Notes: generated by a model not told the origin, from the sequence alone. A stretch of DNA of 64,000 nucleotides from Burkholderia sp. FERM BP-3421 (GCF_028657905.1 NZ_CP117782.1:682001-746000); one strand, 5' to 3'; shown: positions 24,579-34,288, counted from the first letter of the stretch. Numbers and translations are program-made.

Positions 24579-26513
24579 ATGACGACAGGTTCGCCCGCGG
24601 CCGCCCGGCCGCAACCGCCGCACGCGTCGCAACCGTCACGCCGCGCGGCAGCGCGACGAACCGCCGGCGCGCCGCGCCGGCTCGCGCGCGCCGCGGCGCT
24701 GGCGCTGCTTGCCGCGACGGCGCTGGCCGCGCGGCCGGCGGGCGCCGTCTACGCGATCGCGCAGTACGGCGAGCCGAAATACCCGCCGGGCTTCACGCAT
24801 TTCGACTACGTGAACCCCGATGCGCCCAAGGGCGGCACGCTGGTGCTCGCCAATCCGAACCGGCTCACCTCGTTCGACAAGTTCAATCCGTACACGATGC
24901 GCGGCAATCCGGCGCCCGGCATCGACATGCTGTTCGAGAGCCTCGTCACGGGCAGCAGCGACGAGCCCGCGAGCGCCTACGGATTGCTCGCCGACGACAT
25001 CGCGATCGCGCCCGACGGGCTGTCCGTCACGTTCCACCTGAATCCGGCCGCGCGCTTCTCGAACGGCGACCCCGTCACGGCGGCGGACGTCGTGTATTCG
25101 TTCGACACGCTGAAGAGTCCGCAGGCCGCGCCGCAGTACCCGGCCTATCTGGCGGATCTGTCGCACGCGGTCGCGGTCGATGCGGCCACGGTGCGCTTCG
25201 CGTTCCGCCGCCGCGACCGCGAGCTGCCGCTGATCGCGGGTTCGCTGCCGGTGTTCTCGCGCAAGTGGGGGCTGCGGCCGGACGGCACGCGCGTGCCGTT
25301 CGACCAGCTCGCGTTCCAGCAGCCGATCGGCAGCGGGCCCTACGTGATCGACCAATACGACAGCGGCCGCACCATCCGCTACAAGCGCAGCCCGAACTAC
25401 TGGGGCGCGCGGCTGCCGGTGCGGATCGGCACCAACAACTTCGACCGGATCGTCTACAAGCTGTACGGCGATCCGGTCACGCGCCTCGAAGCCTTCAAGG
25501 CCGGCGAGTACGACGTGCTGGTCGAGAACATCGCGCGCAACTGGGTGCGGCGCGACGTCGGCAAGGCGTTCGACAGCGGCGAGCTGATCAAGCGCGAGTT
25601 CCGCCAGCACAACGGCGCGGGCATGCAGGGTTTCGTGATGAACCAGCGCCGGCCGATGTTCCGCGACGCGCGGGTGCGTCAGGCGCTCGATCTCGCGCTC
25701 GACTTCGAGTGGCTGAACCGGCAGCTGTTCTACGGCGGCTATACGCGCATCGACAGCTTCTTCGCCGACACCGACCTGCAGGCCACCGGCACGCCGGGGC
25801 CGGGCGAGCTGGCGATCCTGAATCCGCTGCGCGCGCAGCTGGATCCGGCCGTGTTCGGGCCGATGCCCGTGCAGCCGAACACCAACCCGCCCGGCTCGCT
25901 GCGCGCGAACCTGCTGAAGGCGCGCGCGCTGCTGGCGCAGGCCGGCTGGACCTATCGCGACGGCGCGCTGCGCAATGCGAAGGGCGAGCCGTTCGTGTTC
26001 GAGATCCTCGATGATTCGGGGTCCTCGGGGCCGGGCTCCACGATGGAAGCGGTGATCAACGCGTATATCCGCAATCTCGCGAAGCTCGGCATCGTCGCGA
26101 AGCTGCGGATCGCCGATTACGCGCTGCTGCAAAAGCGTTTCGACAGCTTCGATTTCGACATGACGACGCTGCGCTATCCGGCCGTGCAGGTGCCGGGCAG
26201 CGAACAGGCGCTGTATTTCGCGAGCCGCTACGCGGACCAGCCGGGGTCGAGCAACCTGATGGGCGTCAAGTCGCCCGCGCTCGACGCGATCGTGAAGACG
26301 CTGTTGCAGGCGCAGACGCGCGAGCAGCTGCTCGACGCGACGCATGCGCTCGACCGCGTGCTGATGCACGGCTATTACGTGGTGCCGCAGTGGTACAGCA
26401 ACACCCACCGGATCGCTTACAAGCGCACGCTCGCCTATCCGGCGCGCCTGCCGCTGTACTATGCGGCGGAAGGCTGGGTGCCGTCGACCTGGTGGGCGCT
26501 GCCCGGCCGCTGA
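24579..26513 (+). CDS. yejA: Oligopeptide-type ABC transporter periplasmic binding protein
   Basis: About 644 residues from the ATG at 24579, a family-5 extracellular solute-binding protein. A long basic N-terminus followed by a hydrophobic stretch (AAALALLAATALAARPAGA) forms the signal peptide; mature motifs include DYVNPDAPKGGTLVLANP and ARFSNGDPVTAADVVYSFD. It captures peptides or peptide-like compounds in the periplasm for the YejBEF permease (in E. coli the Yej system imports microcin C). It heads a compact operon yejA-B-E-F with a 39-base gap to yejB. The exact start is uncertain; a TTG at 24549 also lies in frame. Confidence 0.9.
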   Translation: MTTGSPAAARPQPPHASQPSRRAAARRTAGAPRRLARAAALALLAATALAARPAGAVYAIAQYGEPKYPPGFTHFDYVNPDAPKGGTLVLANPNRLTSFDKFNPYTMRGNPAPGIDMLFESLVTGSSDEPASAYGLLADDIAIAPDGLSVTFHLNPAARFSNGDPVTAADVVYSFDTLKSPQAAPQYPAYLADLSHAVAVDAATVRFAFRRRDRELPLIAGSLPVFSRKWGLRPDGTRVPFDQLAFQQPIGSGPYVIDQYDSGRTIRYKRSPNYWGARLPVRIGTNNFDRIVYKLYGDPVTRLEAFKAGEYDVLVENIARNWVRRDVGKAFDSGELIKREFRQHNGAGMQGFVMNQRRPMFRDARVRQALDLALDFEWLNRQLFYGGYTRIDSFFADTDLQATGTPGPGELAILNPLRAQLDPAVFGPMPVQPNTNPPGSLRANLLKARALLAQAGWTYRDGALRNAKGEPFVFEILDDSGSSGPGSTMEAVINAYIRNLAKLGIVAKLRIADYALLQKRFDSFDFDMTTLRYPAVQVPGSEQALYFASRYADQPGSSNLMGVKSPALDAIVKTLLQAQTREQLLDATHALDRVLMHGYYVVPQWYSNTHRIAYKRTLAYPARLPLYYAAEGWVPSTWWALPGR

Positions 26514-26552
26514 TCCACCCGGCCCGTCGCGGGCCGACTATCTGGAACGCCT

Positions 26553-27593
26553 ATGTGGAGCTACATCCTCAAACGCCTGTTGCTGATGATTCCGACGCTG
26601 CTCGGCGTGCTGACGATCACCTTCGTCGTGATCCAGTTCGTGCCGGGCGGGCCGGTCGAGCAGGCCGTGCAGGAATTGCGCAAGGGCGCGGAGCAGGGCG
26701 GCGCGCATTTCGGGATGCGCGCGTCGACGGGCGTCGACGCGCAGCAGGTCGCACAGCTGAAGGCGCTCTACGGCTTCGACAAGCCGCCGCTCGAGCGCTA
26801 CGGGCTGATGCTGTCGCGCTTCGCGCGCTTCGACCTCGGCCAGAGCTATTTCCATCACCAGAGCGTGTGGTCGCTCGTGGTGTCGAAGCTGCCGGTGTCG
26901 ATCAGCATCGGCGTGTGGACCTTCCTGCTGACCTATCTGCTGTCGGTGCCGCTCGGCATCGCGAAGGCCGTGCGCAACGGTTCCACCTTCGATGTCGCGA
27001 CGAGCCTCGTGGTGCTGGTCGGCTATGCGATCCCGGGCTTCGTGCTCGGCGTGCTGCTGCTCGTGCTGTTCGGCGGCGGCTCGTTCTGGCAGCTGTTCCC
27101 GCTGCGCGGGCTGACCTCGGACAACTTCGCGCAGCTGAGCCTGCTGGGCAAGGTCACCGATTATCTGTGGCACCTGGTGCTGCCGATCACCGCATCGGTG
27201 GTCGGCAGCTTCGCGGTGGTCACGATCCTGACCAAGAACGCGTTCCTCGACGAGATCCGCAAGCAATACGTGCTGACCGCGCGCGCGAAAGGGCTGCCCG
27301 AGCGCCGCGTGCTGTGGAAGCACGTGTTCCGCAACGCGCTGCTGCCCCTGATCGTCGGCTTTCCGGCCGCGTTCATCGGCGCGTTCTTCTCGGGCAGCCT
27401 GCTGATCGAGACGCTGTTCTCGCTCGACGGGCTCGGGCTGCTGTCGTATGAATCGGTGATCCGCCGCGACTATCCGGTCGTGCTGGGCACGCTGTATCTG
27501 TTTACGCTGATCGGGCTTGCCACCAAGCTGATTTCCGATCTCTGCTACGTGTGGGTCGACCCGCGCATTCAATTCGAACATCTGGAGCGTTGA
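26553..27593 (+). CDS. yejB: ABC transporter permease YejB
   Basis: A 346-residue inner-membrane permease of the oligopeptide type with about six membrane segments. MWSYILKRLLLMIPTLLGV is the standard first helix. The EAA loop that contacts the ATPase lies in TARAKGLPERRVLWKHVFRNALLP. It forms the membrane channel with YejE. The stop is followed one base later by the yejE start, so the genes are probably translationally coupled. Confidence 0.95.
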   Translation: MWSYILKRLLLMIPTLLGVLTITFVVIQFVPGGPVEQAVQELRKGAEQGGAHFGMRASTGVDAQQVAQLKALYGFDKPPLERYGLMLSRFARFDLGQSYFHHQSVWSLVVSKLPVSISIGVWTFLLTYLLSVPLGIAKAVRNGSTFDVATSLVVLVGYAIPGFVLGVLLLVLFGGGSFWQLFPLRGLTSDNFAQLSLLGKVTDYLWHLVLPITASVVGSFAVVTILTKNAFLDEIRKQYVLTARAKGLPERRVLWKHVFRNALLPLIVGFPAAFIGAFFSGSLLIETLFSLDGLGLLSYESVIRRDYPVVLGTLYLFTLIGLATKLISDLCYVWVDPRIQFEHLER

Positions 27594-27594
27594 C

Positions 27595-28695
27595 TTGAAC
27601 CGAGCCGCCGCCCCGTCCGCCCGCCTCGACGCCGCGCGCGCGCGGCTGTCGCCGTCGCCCGCCCGGCGCGTGTGGCTGCGTTTCACGCAGCAGCGCCTCG
27701 GCTACTGGAGCCTCGTGATCTTCGTCGTGGCGTTCGCGGCCAGCCTCGCCGCGCCGCTCTGGTCGAACGACAAGCCGCTCGTGGTCCGCTACGACGGCCA
27801 CTATTATTTCCCGCTGCTCAAGGACTATCCGGAAACCGCATTCGGCGGCGATTTCCCGACGCCCGCCGACTATCTCGACCCCTATGTGCGGCGCAAGCTC
27901 GAGACGCCCGGCAACTTCGTGCTGTACCCGCCGAACCGCTACTACTACGACACGCTCAACTACTTCTCGACCGTGCCGAATCCGGCGCCGCCGTCGCGCG
28001 CCAATTGGCTCGGCACCGACGCGCAGGGCCGCGACCTGCTCGCGCGGCTCGTGTACGGGTTCCGCGTGTCGGTGCTGTTCGGGCTGGCGCTGACCTTCAT
28101 CGGCACGCTGATCGGCATCGCGACGGGCGCGGTGCAGGGTTATTTCGGCGGCCGCATCGATATCGTCGGGCAGCGCCTGATCGAGATCTGGAGCGCGATG
28201 CCGGAGCTGTACCTGCTGATCATCTTCGCGTCGATCTTCGAGCCGAGCTTCCTGCTGCTGCTCGTGCTGCTGTCGCTGTTCGGCTGGATCGGGCTGTCCG
28301 ACTACGTGCGCGCCGAATGCCTGCGCAACCGCGGCCAGGACTACGTGCGCGCCGCGCGCGCGCTGGGCCTGTCGAACTGGCAGATCATCTGGCGGCACGT
28401 GCTGCCGAACAGCATGACGCCCGTGATCACGTTCCTGCCGTTCCGCATGAGCGGCGCGATCCTCGCGCTGACGAGCCTCGATTTCCTCGGGCTCGGCGTG
28501 CCGCCGCCCACGCCGAGCCTCGGCGAGCTGCTCGCGCAGGGCAAGGGCAACCTCGACGCCTGGTGGATCTCGCTGTCGACCTTCTGCGTGCTGGTCGCGA
28601 CGCTGCTGCTCCTGACCTTCATGGGCGACGCGCTGCGCAACGCGCTCGACACGCGCATCGCGGATTCGACGCGCGCGGCCGGAGGCGGGCGATGA
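27595..28695 (+). CDS. yejE: ABC transporter permease YejE
   Basis: A 366-residue permease starting at a TTG one base after the yejB stop. It has an N-terminal cytoplasmic tail, a first membrane segment (SLVIFVVAFAASLAAPLW), a periplasmic domain of ~120 residues and then five more segments. The coupling loop is RAARALGLSNWQIIWRHVLPN. It partners YejB in the peptide importer. Its stop codon overlaps the yejF start (ATGA), indicating coupled translation. Confidence 0.95.
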   Translation: MNRAAAPSARLDAARARLSPSPARRVWLRFTQQRLGYWSLVIFVVAFAASLAAPLWSNDKPLVVRYDGHYYFPLLKDYPETAFGGDFPTPADYLDPYVRRKLETPGNFVLYPPNRYYYDTLNYFSTVPNPAPPSRANWLGTDAQGRDLLARLVYGFRVSVLFGLALTFIGTLIGIATGAVQGYFGGRIDIVGQRLIEIWSAMPELYLLIIFASIFEPSFLLLLVLLSLFGWIGLSDYVRAECLRNRGQDYVRAARALGLSNWQIIWRHVLPNSMTPVITFLPFRMSGAILALTSLDFLGLGVPPPTPSLGELLAQGKGNLDAWWISLSTFCVLVATLLLLTFMGDALRNALDTRIADSTRAAGGGR

Positions 28696-30326
28696 GCGCG
28701 CGCGTGCGGGACGGCGACGCGACGCCGCTGCTGGCGCTCGAGCGGCTCAGCGTGCGCTTCGGCGACACGCTCGCGGTCGACGACGTGTCGCTCGCGATCG
28801 GGCGGGGCGAGCGGGTCGCGCTGGTCGGCGAGTCGGGCTCGGGCAAGAGCGTGACGGCGCTGTCGATCCTGCGGCTCGTGCGGGACGCGCAGACGAGCGG
28901 GACGATCCGCTTCGCGGGCGAGGATCTGGCGGACAAGAGCGAGCGGCAGATGCGCGGCCTGCGCGGCGCGGACGTCGCGATGATCTTCCAGGAGCCGATG
29001 AGCGCGCTCAATCCGCTGTTTACGATCGGCGAGCAGATCGGCGAGACGATCGAGCAGCACGACGGCGTGAGCCGCGTCGAGGCGCGGCGGCGCGCGGTCG
29101 CGCTGCTCGCGCGCACCGGCATCGCCGAGCCGGAGCGGCGCGTGGACAGCTATCCGCACCAGCTGTCGGGCGGCCAGCGCCAGCGCGCGATGATCGCGAT
29201 GGCGCTCGCGTGCCGGCCGCGCCTCCTGCTCGCGGACGAGCCGACCACCGCGCTCGACGTGACGATCCGCGCGCAGATCGTCGAGCTGCTGCTCGACCTG
29301 CAGCGGGAGGCGGCCGAAGCGCGCGGCATGGCGATCCTGCTGATCACGCACGACCTGAACCTCGTGCGGCGCTTCGCGCAGCGGGTCGCGGTGATGGAGA
29401 AGGGCAAGCTGGTCGAGAGCGGGCCGGTCGACGCGATCTTCGACGCGCCCGAGCATCCCTATACGCGGCGCCTGCTCGCGAGCCGCCCGCAGCGCGCGGT
29501 GATGCCGGTGCTGCCGATCGCGCCGGTGATGCTCGACGCGCGCGAGGTGAGCGTGCGCTTCGCGCAGAAGCAGCCGGGCTTCGCCGGCTGGTTCCGCGCC
29601 GGGCGCTTCACGGCGGTCGACGGCGCGAGCGTGGCGGTGCGCCAGGGCGAGACGCTCGGCATCGTCGGCGAGTCGGGTTCCGGCAAGTCGACGCTCGCGA
29701 TGGCGCTGCTCGGGTTGCAGGCGATCGCGCACGGCGAGATCGAATTCGAGGGGCGCGCGCTCGCGGCCTACCGGGGGCGCGAACAGACCGCGCTGCGGGC
29801 GGCGATGCAGGTGGTCTTTCAGGATCCATTCAGTTCGCTTTCGCCGCGACAGACGATCGAGCGGATCGTCGGCGAAGGGCTCGCGTTGCACCGCCCTGAA
29901 TTGGATGCGGCGACGCGTCGCGAGCAGGTGATCGCGGTGCTGCGCGAAGTCGGGCTCGACCACACCGTGCTGACGCGCTATCCGCATGAGTTTTCGGGCG
30001 GCCAGCGGCAGCGCATCGCGATCGCGCGGGCCTTGGTGCTCAAGCCCCGCGTGCTGATCCTCGACGAGCCGACGAGCGCGCTCGACGTGTCGATCCAGCA
30101 GCAGGTGCTGAAGCTGCTGGCCGGGCTGCAGCAGAAATACAACCTCGGCTACGTGTTCATCAGCCATGACCTGGACGTGATCGGCGCGATGGCGCACCGG
30201 GTCGCGGTGATGCAGGGCGGGGTGATCGTGGAGGCCGGCGATGTGACACAAATATTCACAAAACCGTCGCATCCTTACACGCGAAAGCTGCTGAAAGCGG
30301 TGGCGCTCCCGCGGACGCCGCAGTGA
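28692..30326 (+). CDS. yejF: Duplicated ABC transporter ATPase YejF
   Basis: A 544-residue protein with two tandem ATPase domains. Each has a Walker A motif (GESGSGKS near residues 48 and 332) and a signature (LSGGQRQR; FSGGQRQR) with Walker B (LLLADEPT; LILDEPTSALD). It powers the YejBE permease. The ATG at 28692 overlaps the yejE stop; the long in-frame extension upstream is a shadow of yejE. It closes the operon; the next gene has its own promoter at 30361. Confidence 0.95.
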   Translation: MSARVRDGDATPLLALERLSVRFGDTLAVDDVSLAIGRGERVALVGESGSGKSVTALSILRLVRDAQTSGTIRFAGEDLADKSERQMRGLRGADVAMIFQEPMSALNPLFTIGEQIGETIEQHDGVSRVEARRRAVALLARTGIAEPERRVDSYPHQLSGGQRQRAMIAMALACRPRLLLADEPTTALDVTIRAQIVELLLDLQREAAEARGMAILLITHDLNLVRRFAQRVAVMEKGKLVESGPVDAIFDAPEHPYTRRLLASRPQRAVMPVLPIAPVMLDAREVSVRFAQKQPGFAGWFRAGRFTAVDGASVAVRQGETLGIVGESGSGKSTLAMALLGLQAIAHGEIEFEGRALAAYRGREQTALRAAMQVVFQDPFSSLSPRQTIERIVGEGLALHRPELDAATRREQVIAVLREVGLDHTVLTRYPHEFSGGQRQRIAIARALVLKPRVLILDEPTSALDVSIQQQVLKLLAGLQQKYNLGYVFISHDLDVIGAMAHRVAVMQGGVIVEAGDVTQIFTKPSHPYTRKLLKAVALPRTPQ

Positions 30327-30360
30327 CGGGCGTGTCCCGGCTAAAAAAGTCCAAATGATT

Positions 30361-30389
30361 TTGACAAATCAATACTTTGTGGCTAGTAT
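30361..30389 (+). promoter_or_regulatory. Sigma-70 promoter of NlpC/P60 gene
   Basis: TTGACA at 30361-30366, 17-base spacer, TAGTAT at 30384-30389, in an A+T-rich island 35 bases after the yejF stop and about 55 bases before the ATG at 30443. The near-consensus match implies strong constitutive expression independent of yej. Confidence 0.82.
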
Positions 30390-30442
30390 CGACCGAAATT
30401 TTCCGCCAATCAGCTGATTTTTAAGCGTAAATCCATCGACCA

Positions 30443-31123
30443 ATGCAGCACCGATATCTGACCCAGGCTTGCACGCGCGTCGTCGCCGGGATGTTCATCG
30501 GCGTCCTGATCGCTGCAGCTCCCGGCGCGTTCGCCGACGATGTCAGCAGTTTTAGCCAGAATGCCGCATTCACGCCCCAGTCGGGCTCGGCTTCCTCTTC
30601 TTCCTCCCAGCAAAATGCCCAGGCCAGCGCGTCGTCGAGCGACGGCGGTGCGAAGTCGTTCCTGTCCGGCATGGCCGGCAAGGCCGGCGACGTGGTGGTC
30701 GGCGCGCTGAACATGATCGGCGTGCGCTACCGCTGGGGCGGCAATTCCCCGGATTCGGGGCTCGATTGCAGCGGCTTCGTGCGCTACGTGTTCCAGGACA
30801 CGCTCGGCATGTCGCTGCCGCGTCGCGCGGAAGAGATGAGCCGCGTCGGCGAAAAGGTGCGGATGAGCGAGCTGAAGCCGGGCGACCTCGTGTTCTTCAA
30901 CACGATGCGCCGCACCTTCTCGCACGTCGGCATCTATATCGGCGACAACAAGTTCGTGCACTCGCCGTCGACGGGCAGCACGATCCGCGTCGACGATCTC
31001 GACAGCACCTACTGGGAAAAGCGCTTCACGGGCGCGCGCCGGATCGAGACGCAGTTCTCGACCAAGCCCGAGGATCTGCGTCAGCGCGTGAGCGCGACGA
31101 TCGGCGGCAACGGCGGCAACTGA
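30443..31123 (+). CDS. Secreted NlpC/P60 peptidoglycan endopeptidase
   Basis: A 226-residue protein with a Sec signal peptide (cleavage near residue 33, after GAFA), a Ser/Gln/Ala-rich linker to ~residue 75, and a C-terminal NlpC/P60 domain. The catalytic Cys is in GLDCSGFVRYVFQ, and the catalytic His in SHVGIYIGDNKFVH. Such enzymes cut D-glutamyl-diaminopimelate bonds in peptidoglycan stem peptides. It has its own strong promoter upstream and a T-tailed terminator downstream, so it is a single-gene unit. Confidence 0.92.
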   Translation: MQHRYLTQACTRVVAGMFIGVLIAAAPGAFADDVSSFSQNAAFTPQSGSASSSSSQQNAQASASSSDGGAKSFLSGMAGKAGDVVVGALNMIGVRYRWGGNSPDSGLDCSGFVRYVFQDTLGMSLPRRAEEMSRVGEKVRMSELKPGDLVFFNTMRRTFSHVGIYIGDNKFVHSPSTGSTIRVDDLDSTYWEKRFTGARRIETQFSTKPEDLRQRVSATIGGNGGN

Positions 31124-31172
31124 TACCGCCGTGCCCTGCGGTTAGCGCCGCGCTCGGCGCGCCGCTTCCTCG

Positions 31173-31207
31173 AACCCCGCCTCCGCAAGGACGCGGGGTT
31201 TTTGTTT
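31173..31207 (+). terminator. Rho-independent terminator of NlpC/P60 gene
   Basis: AACCCCGC (31173-31180) pairs with GCGGGGTT (31193-31200) over a 12-base loop, followed by TTTGTTT. It lies 49 bases after the stop codon. Confidence 0.85.
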
Positions 31208-31227
31208 GCGTGAAGCCGACGCGCGCC

Positions 31228-32157
31228 TCAGACGCTCGCGCCGCGCGCGGCCGCGAGCTTGCGCTGCAGTTCCGGCATGATCCGGGCCACCGCCTCCTCG
31301 CCCGCGAGGATCGCCGCGTTGCGCTGGTTGAAGTCGCTGCCGCCCATCGCCGCGAGGTTCGGGCGGATCACGACGTCCGCATACTTGTCCAGCTCGTAGG
31401 TCTTGATCGTCTGGCCCATGATCGTGAAGGTCTGGAGCAGCATCTCGATCGGGTTCTGGGTGGGAGCACCCTCGGGGCGCGACGAGATGTCGACCGCGAT
31501 CACGAAGTCGGCGCCCATCTTGCGCGCATACGACGCGGGCACCGGGCTCACGAGGCCGCCGTCGACATACTCGCGATCGCCGATCCGCACCGGTTCGAAC
31601 ACCGAGGGTACGCTGCACGACGCGCGCACCGCGAGCCCCGTGTTGCCGCGCTGGAACAGAATCGCCTGGCCGTTCTTGAGGTCGGTCGCGACGACGCCGA
31701 GCGGCTTGACCATCTTCTCGATCGGCCGGTTGTTGAGCGTCTTGTTCAGGAAATTCTGCAGCGCGACGCCTTGCAGCAGGCCGCGCGAACGGAACGGAGT
31801 GGCCCAGTCGCTGATCGACGATTCGTCCATCGTCAGCGCGAGCTTGTTGATCTGCAGCGCATTCATGCCCGATGCGTAGAGCGCGCCGACCACCGAGCCC
31901 GCGCTGGTGCCCGCCACGATCTCGACCGGGATGTTGCGGGCCTCGAGCGCCTTCAGCACGCCGATGTGCGCGAAGCCGCGCGCGGCGCCGCCGCCGAGCG
32001 CGATGCCGATCCGCAGCGGCTTCTCGCGCGGCTGCGCGGGCGGCGCGGACGCGGCGTTGTCCGCGGGGCGCTTGTCGCCGAACGAGGTGCAGGCGGCGAG
32101 GGTGGCGGACGCGCACGCAAGCGAGAAGGTGCGGCGGGACAGGCGAGGGGACGACAT
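31228..32157 (-). CDS. Patatin-like phospholipase lipoprotein (RssA/NTE type)
   Basis: A 309-residue patatin-domain protein. The N-terminus has RRTF, a hydrophobic stretch and lipobox LAAC, so it is a lipoprotein, possibly Tat-routed. The patatin core has the oxyanion-hole glycine loop GGGAARGFAHIGVLK, nucleophile GTSAGS (Ser near residue 87) and dyad Asp in DGGLVSPVP. It would hydrolyse acyl esters of phospholipids or lysophospholipids at the envelope. It is convergent with the NlpC gene and divergent from gltX. Confidence 0.9.
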   Translation of the reverse strand: MSSPRLSRRTFSLACASATLAACTSFGDKRPADNAASAPPAQPREKPLRIGIALGGGAARGFAHIGVLKALEARNIPVEIVAGTSAGSVVGALYASGMNALQINKLALTMDESSISDWATPFRSRGLLQGVALQNFLNKTLNNRPIEKMVKPLGVVATDLKNGQAILFQRGNTGLAVRASCSVPSVFEPVRIGDREYVDGGLVSPVPASYARKMGADFVIAVDISSRPEGAPTQNPIEMLLQTFTIMGQTIKTYELDKYADVVIRPNLAAMGGSDFNQRNAAILAGEEAVARIMPELQRKLAAARGASV

Positions 32158-32462
32158 CGGGAAATCTCCGGCTACGCGGCGGGGCGCGGCCCCGCGTCAG
32201 GTGTGCGACGGCGCGCGAGGGCGCGGGCCAAGGCGCCGCGCCGGCGGTCGGCCGCGGCGCGCCCATCATAAAGCAAGCGGGCGGCCCTGCGCGAAACCCG
32301 CGACGCGTGCGCAACGGGGCCGGCAACGCGTGCGCGGCGGGTATAATTCGTCCTCTTTCCGTTCCGGCTTCGACGCGTGAGCCCGCCCGCACCGGCGGCT
32401 CGCGCGCCGATTCCGCGTCGTTTCATTTCACGCGCCGCCAAAAGGCCATCGAGTTACCAGTC
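32158..32462. promoter_or_regulatory. Divergent region patatin / gltX with gltX -10 box
   Basis: 305 bases with no gene. A perfect -10 hexamer TATAAT lies at 32342-32347, about 115 bases before gltX; no good -35 matches it at 16-18 bases. The rest is GC-rich. An open frame that extends gltX back to 31872 runs through here but has shadow-like composition. Confidence 0.5.
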
Positions 32463-33863
32463 ATGACCCGTCCTGTACGCACCCGTTTCGCGCCGAGCCC
32501 GACCGGCTTCATCCATCTCGGCAACATCCGTTCCGCGCTGTATCCGTGGGCCTTCGCCCGCAAGATGAAGGGCGCCTTCGTGCTGCGGATCGAGGACACC
32601 GATCTCGAGCGTTCGAGCGAGGCGTCGGTCGACGCGATCCTCGAGGGCATGAAATGGCTCGAGCTCGATTTCGACGAAGGTCCGTTCTACCAGATGCAGC
32701 GGATGGACCGTTACCGCGCGGTGCTGGCCCAGATGCAGGAACAGGGGCTCGTCTATCCGTGCTACATGTCGACCGAGGAACTCGACGCGCTGCGCGAGCG
32801 CCAGCGCGAGGCGGGCGAGAAGCCGCGCTACGACGGCACCTGGCGGCCGGAGCCGGGCAAGGTGCTGCCGGCGCCGCCCGCGGGCGTGCAGCCCGTGCTG
32901 CGCTTCCGCAATCCGCTGACGGGCGCGGTCGCGTGGGACGACGCGGTGAAGGGGCATATCGAGATCTCCAACGAGGAACTTGACGATCTCGTGATCGCGC
33001 GCCCGGACGGCACGCCGACCTACAACTTCTGCGTCGTGGTCGACGACCTGGACATGGGCATCACGCACGTGATCCGCGGCGACGACCACGTGAACAACAC
33101 GCCGCGCCAGATCAACATCCTGCGGGCGCTCGGCGGCGAGGTGCCGGTCTACGCGCATCTGCCGACCGTGCTGAACGAGCAGGGCGAGAAGATGAGCAAG
33201 CGGCACGGCGCGATGAGCGTGACGGGCTATCGCGACGACGGTTACCTGCCGGAAGCGGTGCTCAACTATCTCGCGCGGCTCGGCTGGTCGCACGGCGACG
33301 CGGAGATCTTCTCGCGCGAGCAGTTCGTGGAATGGTTCGATCTCGAGCATCTGGGCAAGTCGCCCGCGCAGTACGACCACAACAAGCTGAACTGGCTCAA
33401 CAACCACTACATCAAGCAGGCCGACAACGGGCGGCTCGCGACGCTGGCGCAGCCGTTCCTCGCGGCGCTTGGCGTCGATGCGGCGACGGGCCCGGATCTC
33501 GTGGGCGTGGTCGGCTTGATGAAGGATCGCGCGTCGACGGTCAAGGAGATCGCGGAGGGCGCGGCGATGTTCTACCGCACGCCCGCGCCCGATGCGGAGG
33601 CGCTCGCGCAGCACGTGACGGACGCGGTGCGTCCGGCGCTGGCGGAGCTGGCCGGCGCGCTGAAGGGCGTCGAATGGACCAAGGAAGCGATCGCGGCCGC
33701 GTTGAAGGCGACGCTCGCCGCGAACGGGCTCAAGATGCCGCAGCTCGCGATGCCGGTGCGCCTGCTGGTGGCGGGCACCACGCATACGCCGTCGATCGAC
33801 GCGGTGCTGATGCTGTTCGGCCGTGACGCGGTGGTCGCGCGTCTCGAGAACGGGGCCGCGTGA
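32463..33863 (+). CDS. gltX: Glutamyl-tRNA synthetase
   Basis: A 466-residue class I synthetase that charges tRNA-Glu. The HIGH-type motif is in APSPTGFIHLGN and the KMSKS-type motif is EKMSKRHG (~residue 245); the C-terminal anticodon-binding helices follow. Length and start (MTRPVRTRFAPSPTG) match the family, so the in-frame extension upstream is discarded. A hairpin follows the stop, then five tRNA genes, two of which encode tRNA-Glu, the enzyme's own substrate. Confidence 0.97.
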   Translation: MTRPVRTRFAPSPTGFIHLGNIRSALYPWAFARKMKGAFVLRIEDTDLERSSEASVDAILEGMKWLELDFDEGPFYQMQRMDRYRAVLAQMQEQGLVYPCYMSTEELDALRERQREAGEKPRYDGTWRPEPGKVLPAPPAGVQPVLRFRNPLTGAVAWDDAVKGHIEISNEELDDLVIARPDGTPTYNFCVVVDDLDMGITHVIRGDDHVNNTPRQINILRALGGEVPVYAHLPTVLNEQGEKMSKRHGAMSVTGYRDDGYLPEAVLNYLARLGWSHGDAEIFSREQFVEWFDLEHLGKSPAQYDHNKLNWLNNHYIKQADNGRLATLAQPFLAALGVDAATGPDLVGVVGLMKDRASTVKEIAEGAAMFYRTPAPDAEALAQHVTDAVRPALAELAGALKGVEWTKEAIAAALKATLAANGLKMPQLAMPVRLLVAGTTHTPSIDAVLMLFGRDAVVARLENGAA

Positions 33864-33869
33864 GTCCCG

Positions 33870-33897
33870 GATCCGGCGCCCGGAAGGGCGTCGGATC
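33870..33897 (+). terminator. Hairpin after gltX
   Basis: Twelve-pair stem (one G-T pair) from 33870-33881 with 33886-33897 around a GGAA tetraloop, 6 bases after the gltX stop, followed by only two T's. Likely a transcript end or stability element for gltX. Confidence 0.5.
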
Positions 33898-33949
33898 TTG
33901 CGTGAAACGAGCGCATGCAAAAAATGATGCTCGAATCACAAATAGGGTA

Positions 33950-33978
33950 TTTACAAACCTCGAAACCGCCTCTACAAT
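33950..33978 (+). promoter_or_regulatory. Promoter of tRNA cluster
   Basis: TTTACA at 33950-33955, 17-base spacer, TACAAT at 33973-33978, 18 bases before the first base of tRNA-Ala. Position and match are ideal for a stable-RNA promoter. Confidence 0.8.
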
Positions 33979-33996
33979 CTCGTTTCTGTTCTGCAA

Positions 33997-34072
<76 letters not shown>

Positions 34073-34115
34073 CCAGAGCAGAATGAAGTTTGCGAAGCAG
34101 AGTGTGAAAAATTGC

Positions 34116-34144
34116 TTCACAAATGATTTAAAAGAAGTTAGAAT
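34116..34144 (+). promoter_or_regulatory. Second promoter, upstream of tRNA-Glu/Asp
   Basis: TTCACA at 34116-34121, 17-base spacer, TAGAAT at 34139-34144, in an A+T-rich spacer between tRNA-Ala and the first tRNA-Glu. It could give the Glu-Asp unit independent expression. Confidence 0.55.
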
Positions 34145-34212
34145 CTCGTTCTCTGCTGTTGACGAAAGTTAATGGCAAGAACCAAGCAGTAAGACAAATC
34201 TGTAAAGATTAT

Positions 34213-34288
34213 GTCCCCTTCGTCTAGAGGCCTAGGACATCACCCTTTCACGGTGAGTACAGGGGTTCGAATCCCCTAGGGGACGCCA
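34213..34288 (+). tRNA. tRNA-Glu (TTC), copy 1
   Basis: 76 bases, CCA encoded. Acceptor GTCCCCT pairs with AGGGGAC; the anticodon loop CTTTCAC gives anticodon TTC. Identical to the copy at 34509. Confidence 0.96.

Noticed and set aside
31872..32462. Upstream extension of the glutamyl-tRNA synthetase frame
   Set aside because: Arg/Ala-rich, overlaps the divergent patatin gene and its promoter; the family start is at 32463.
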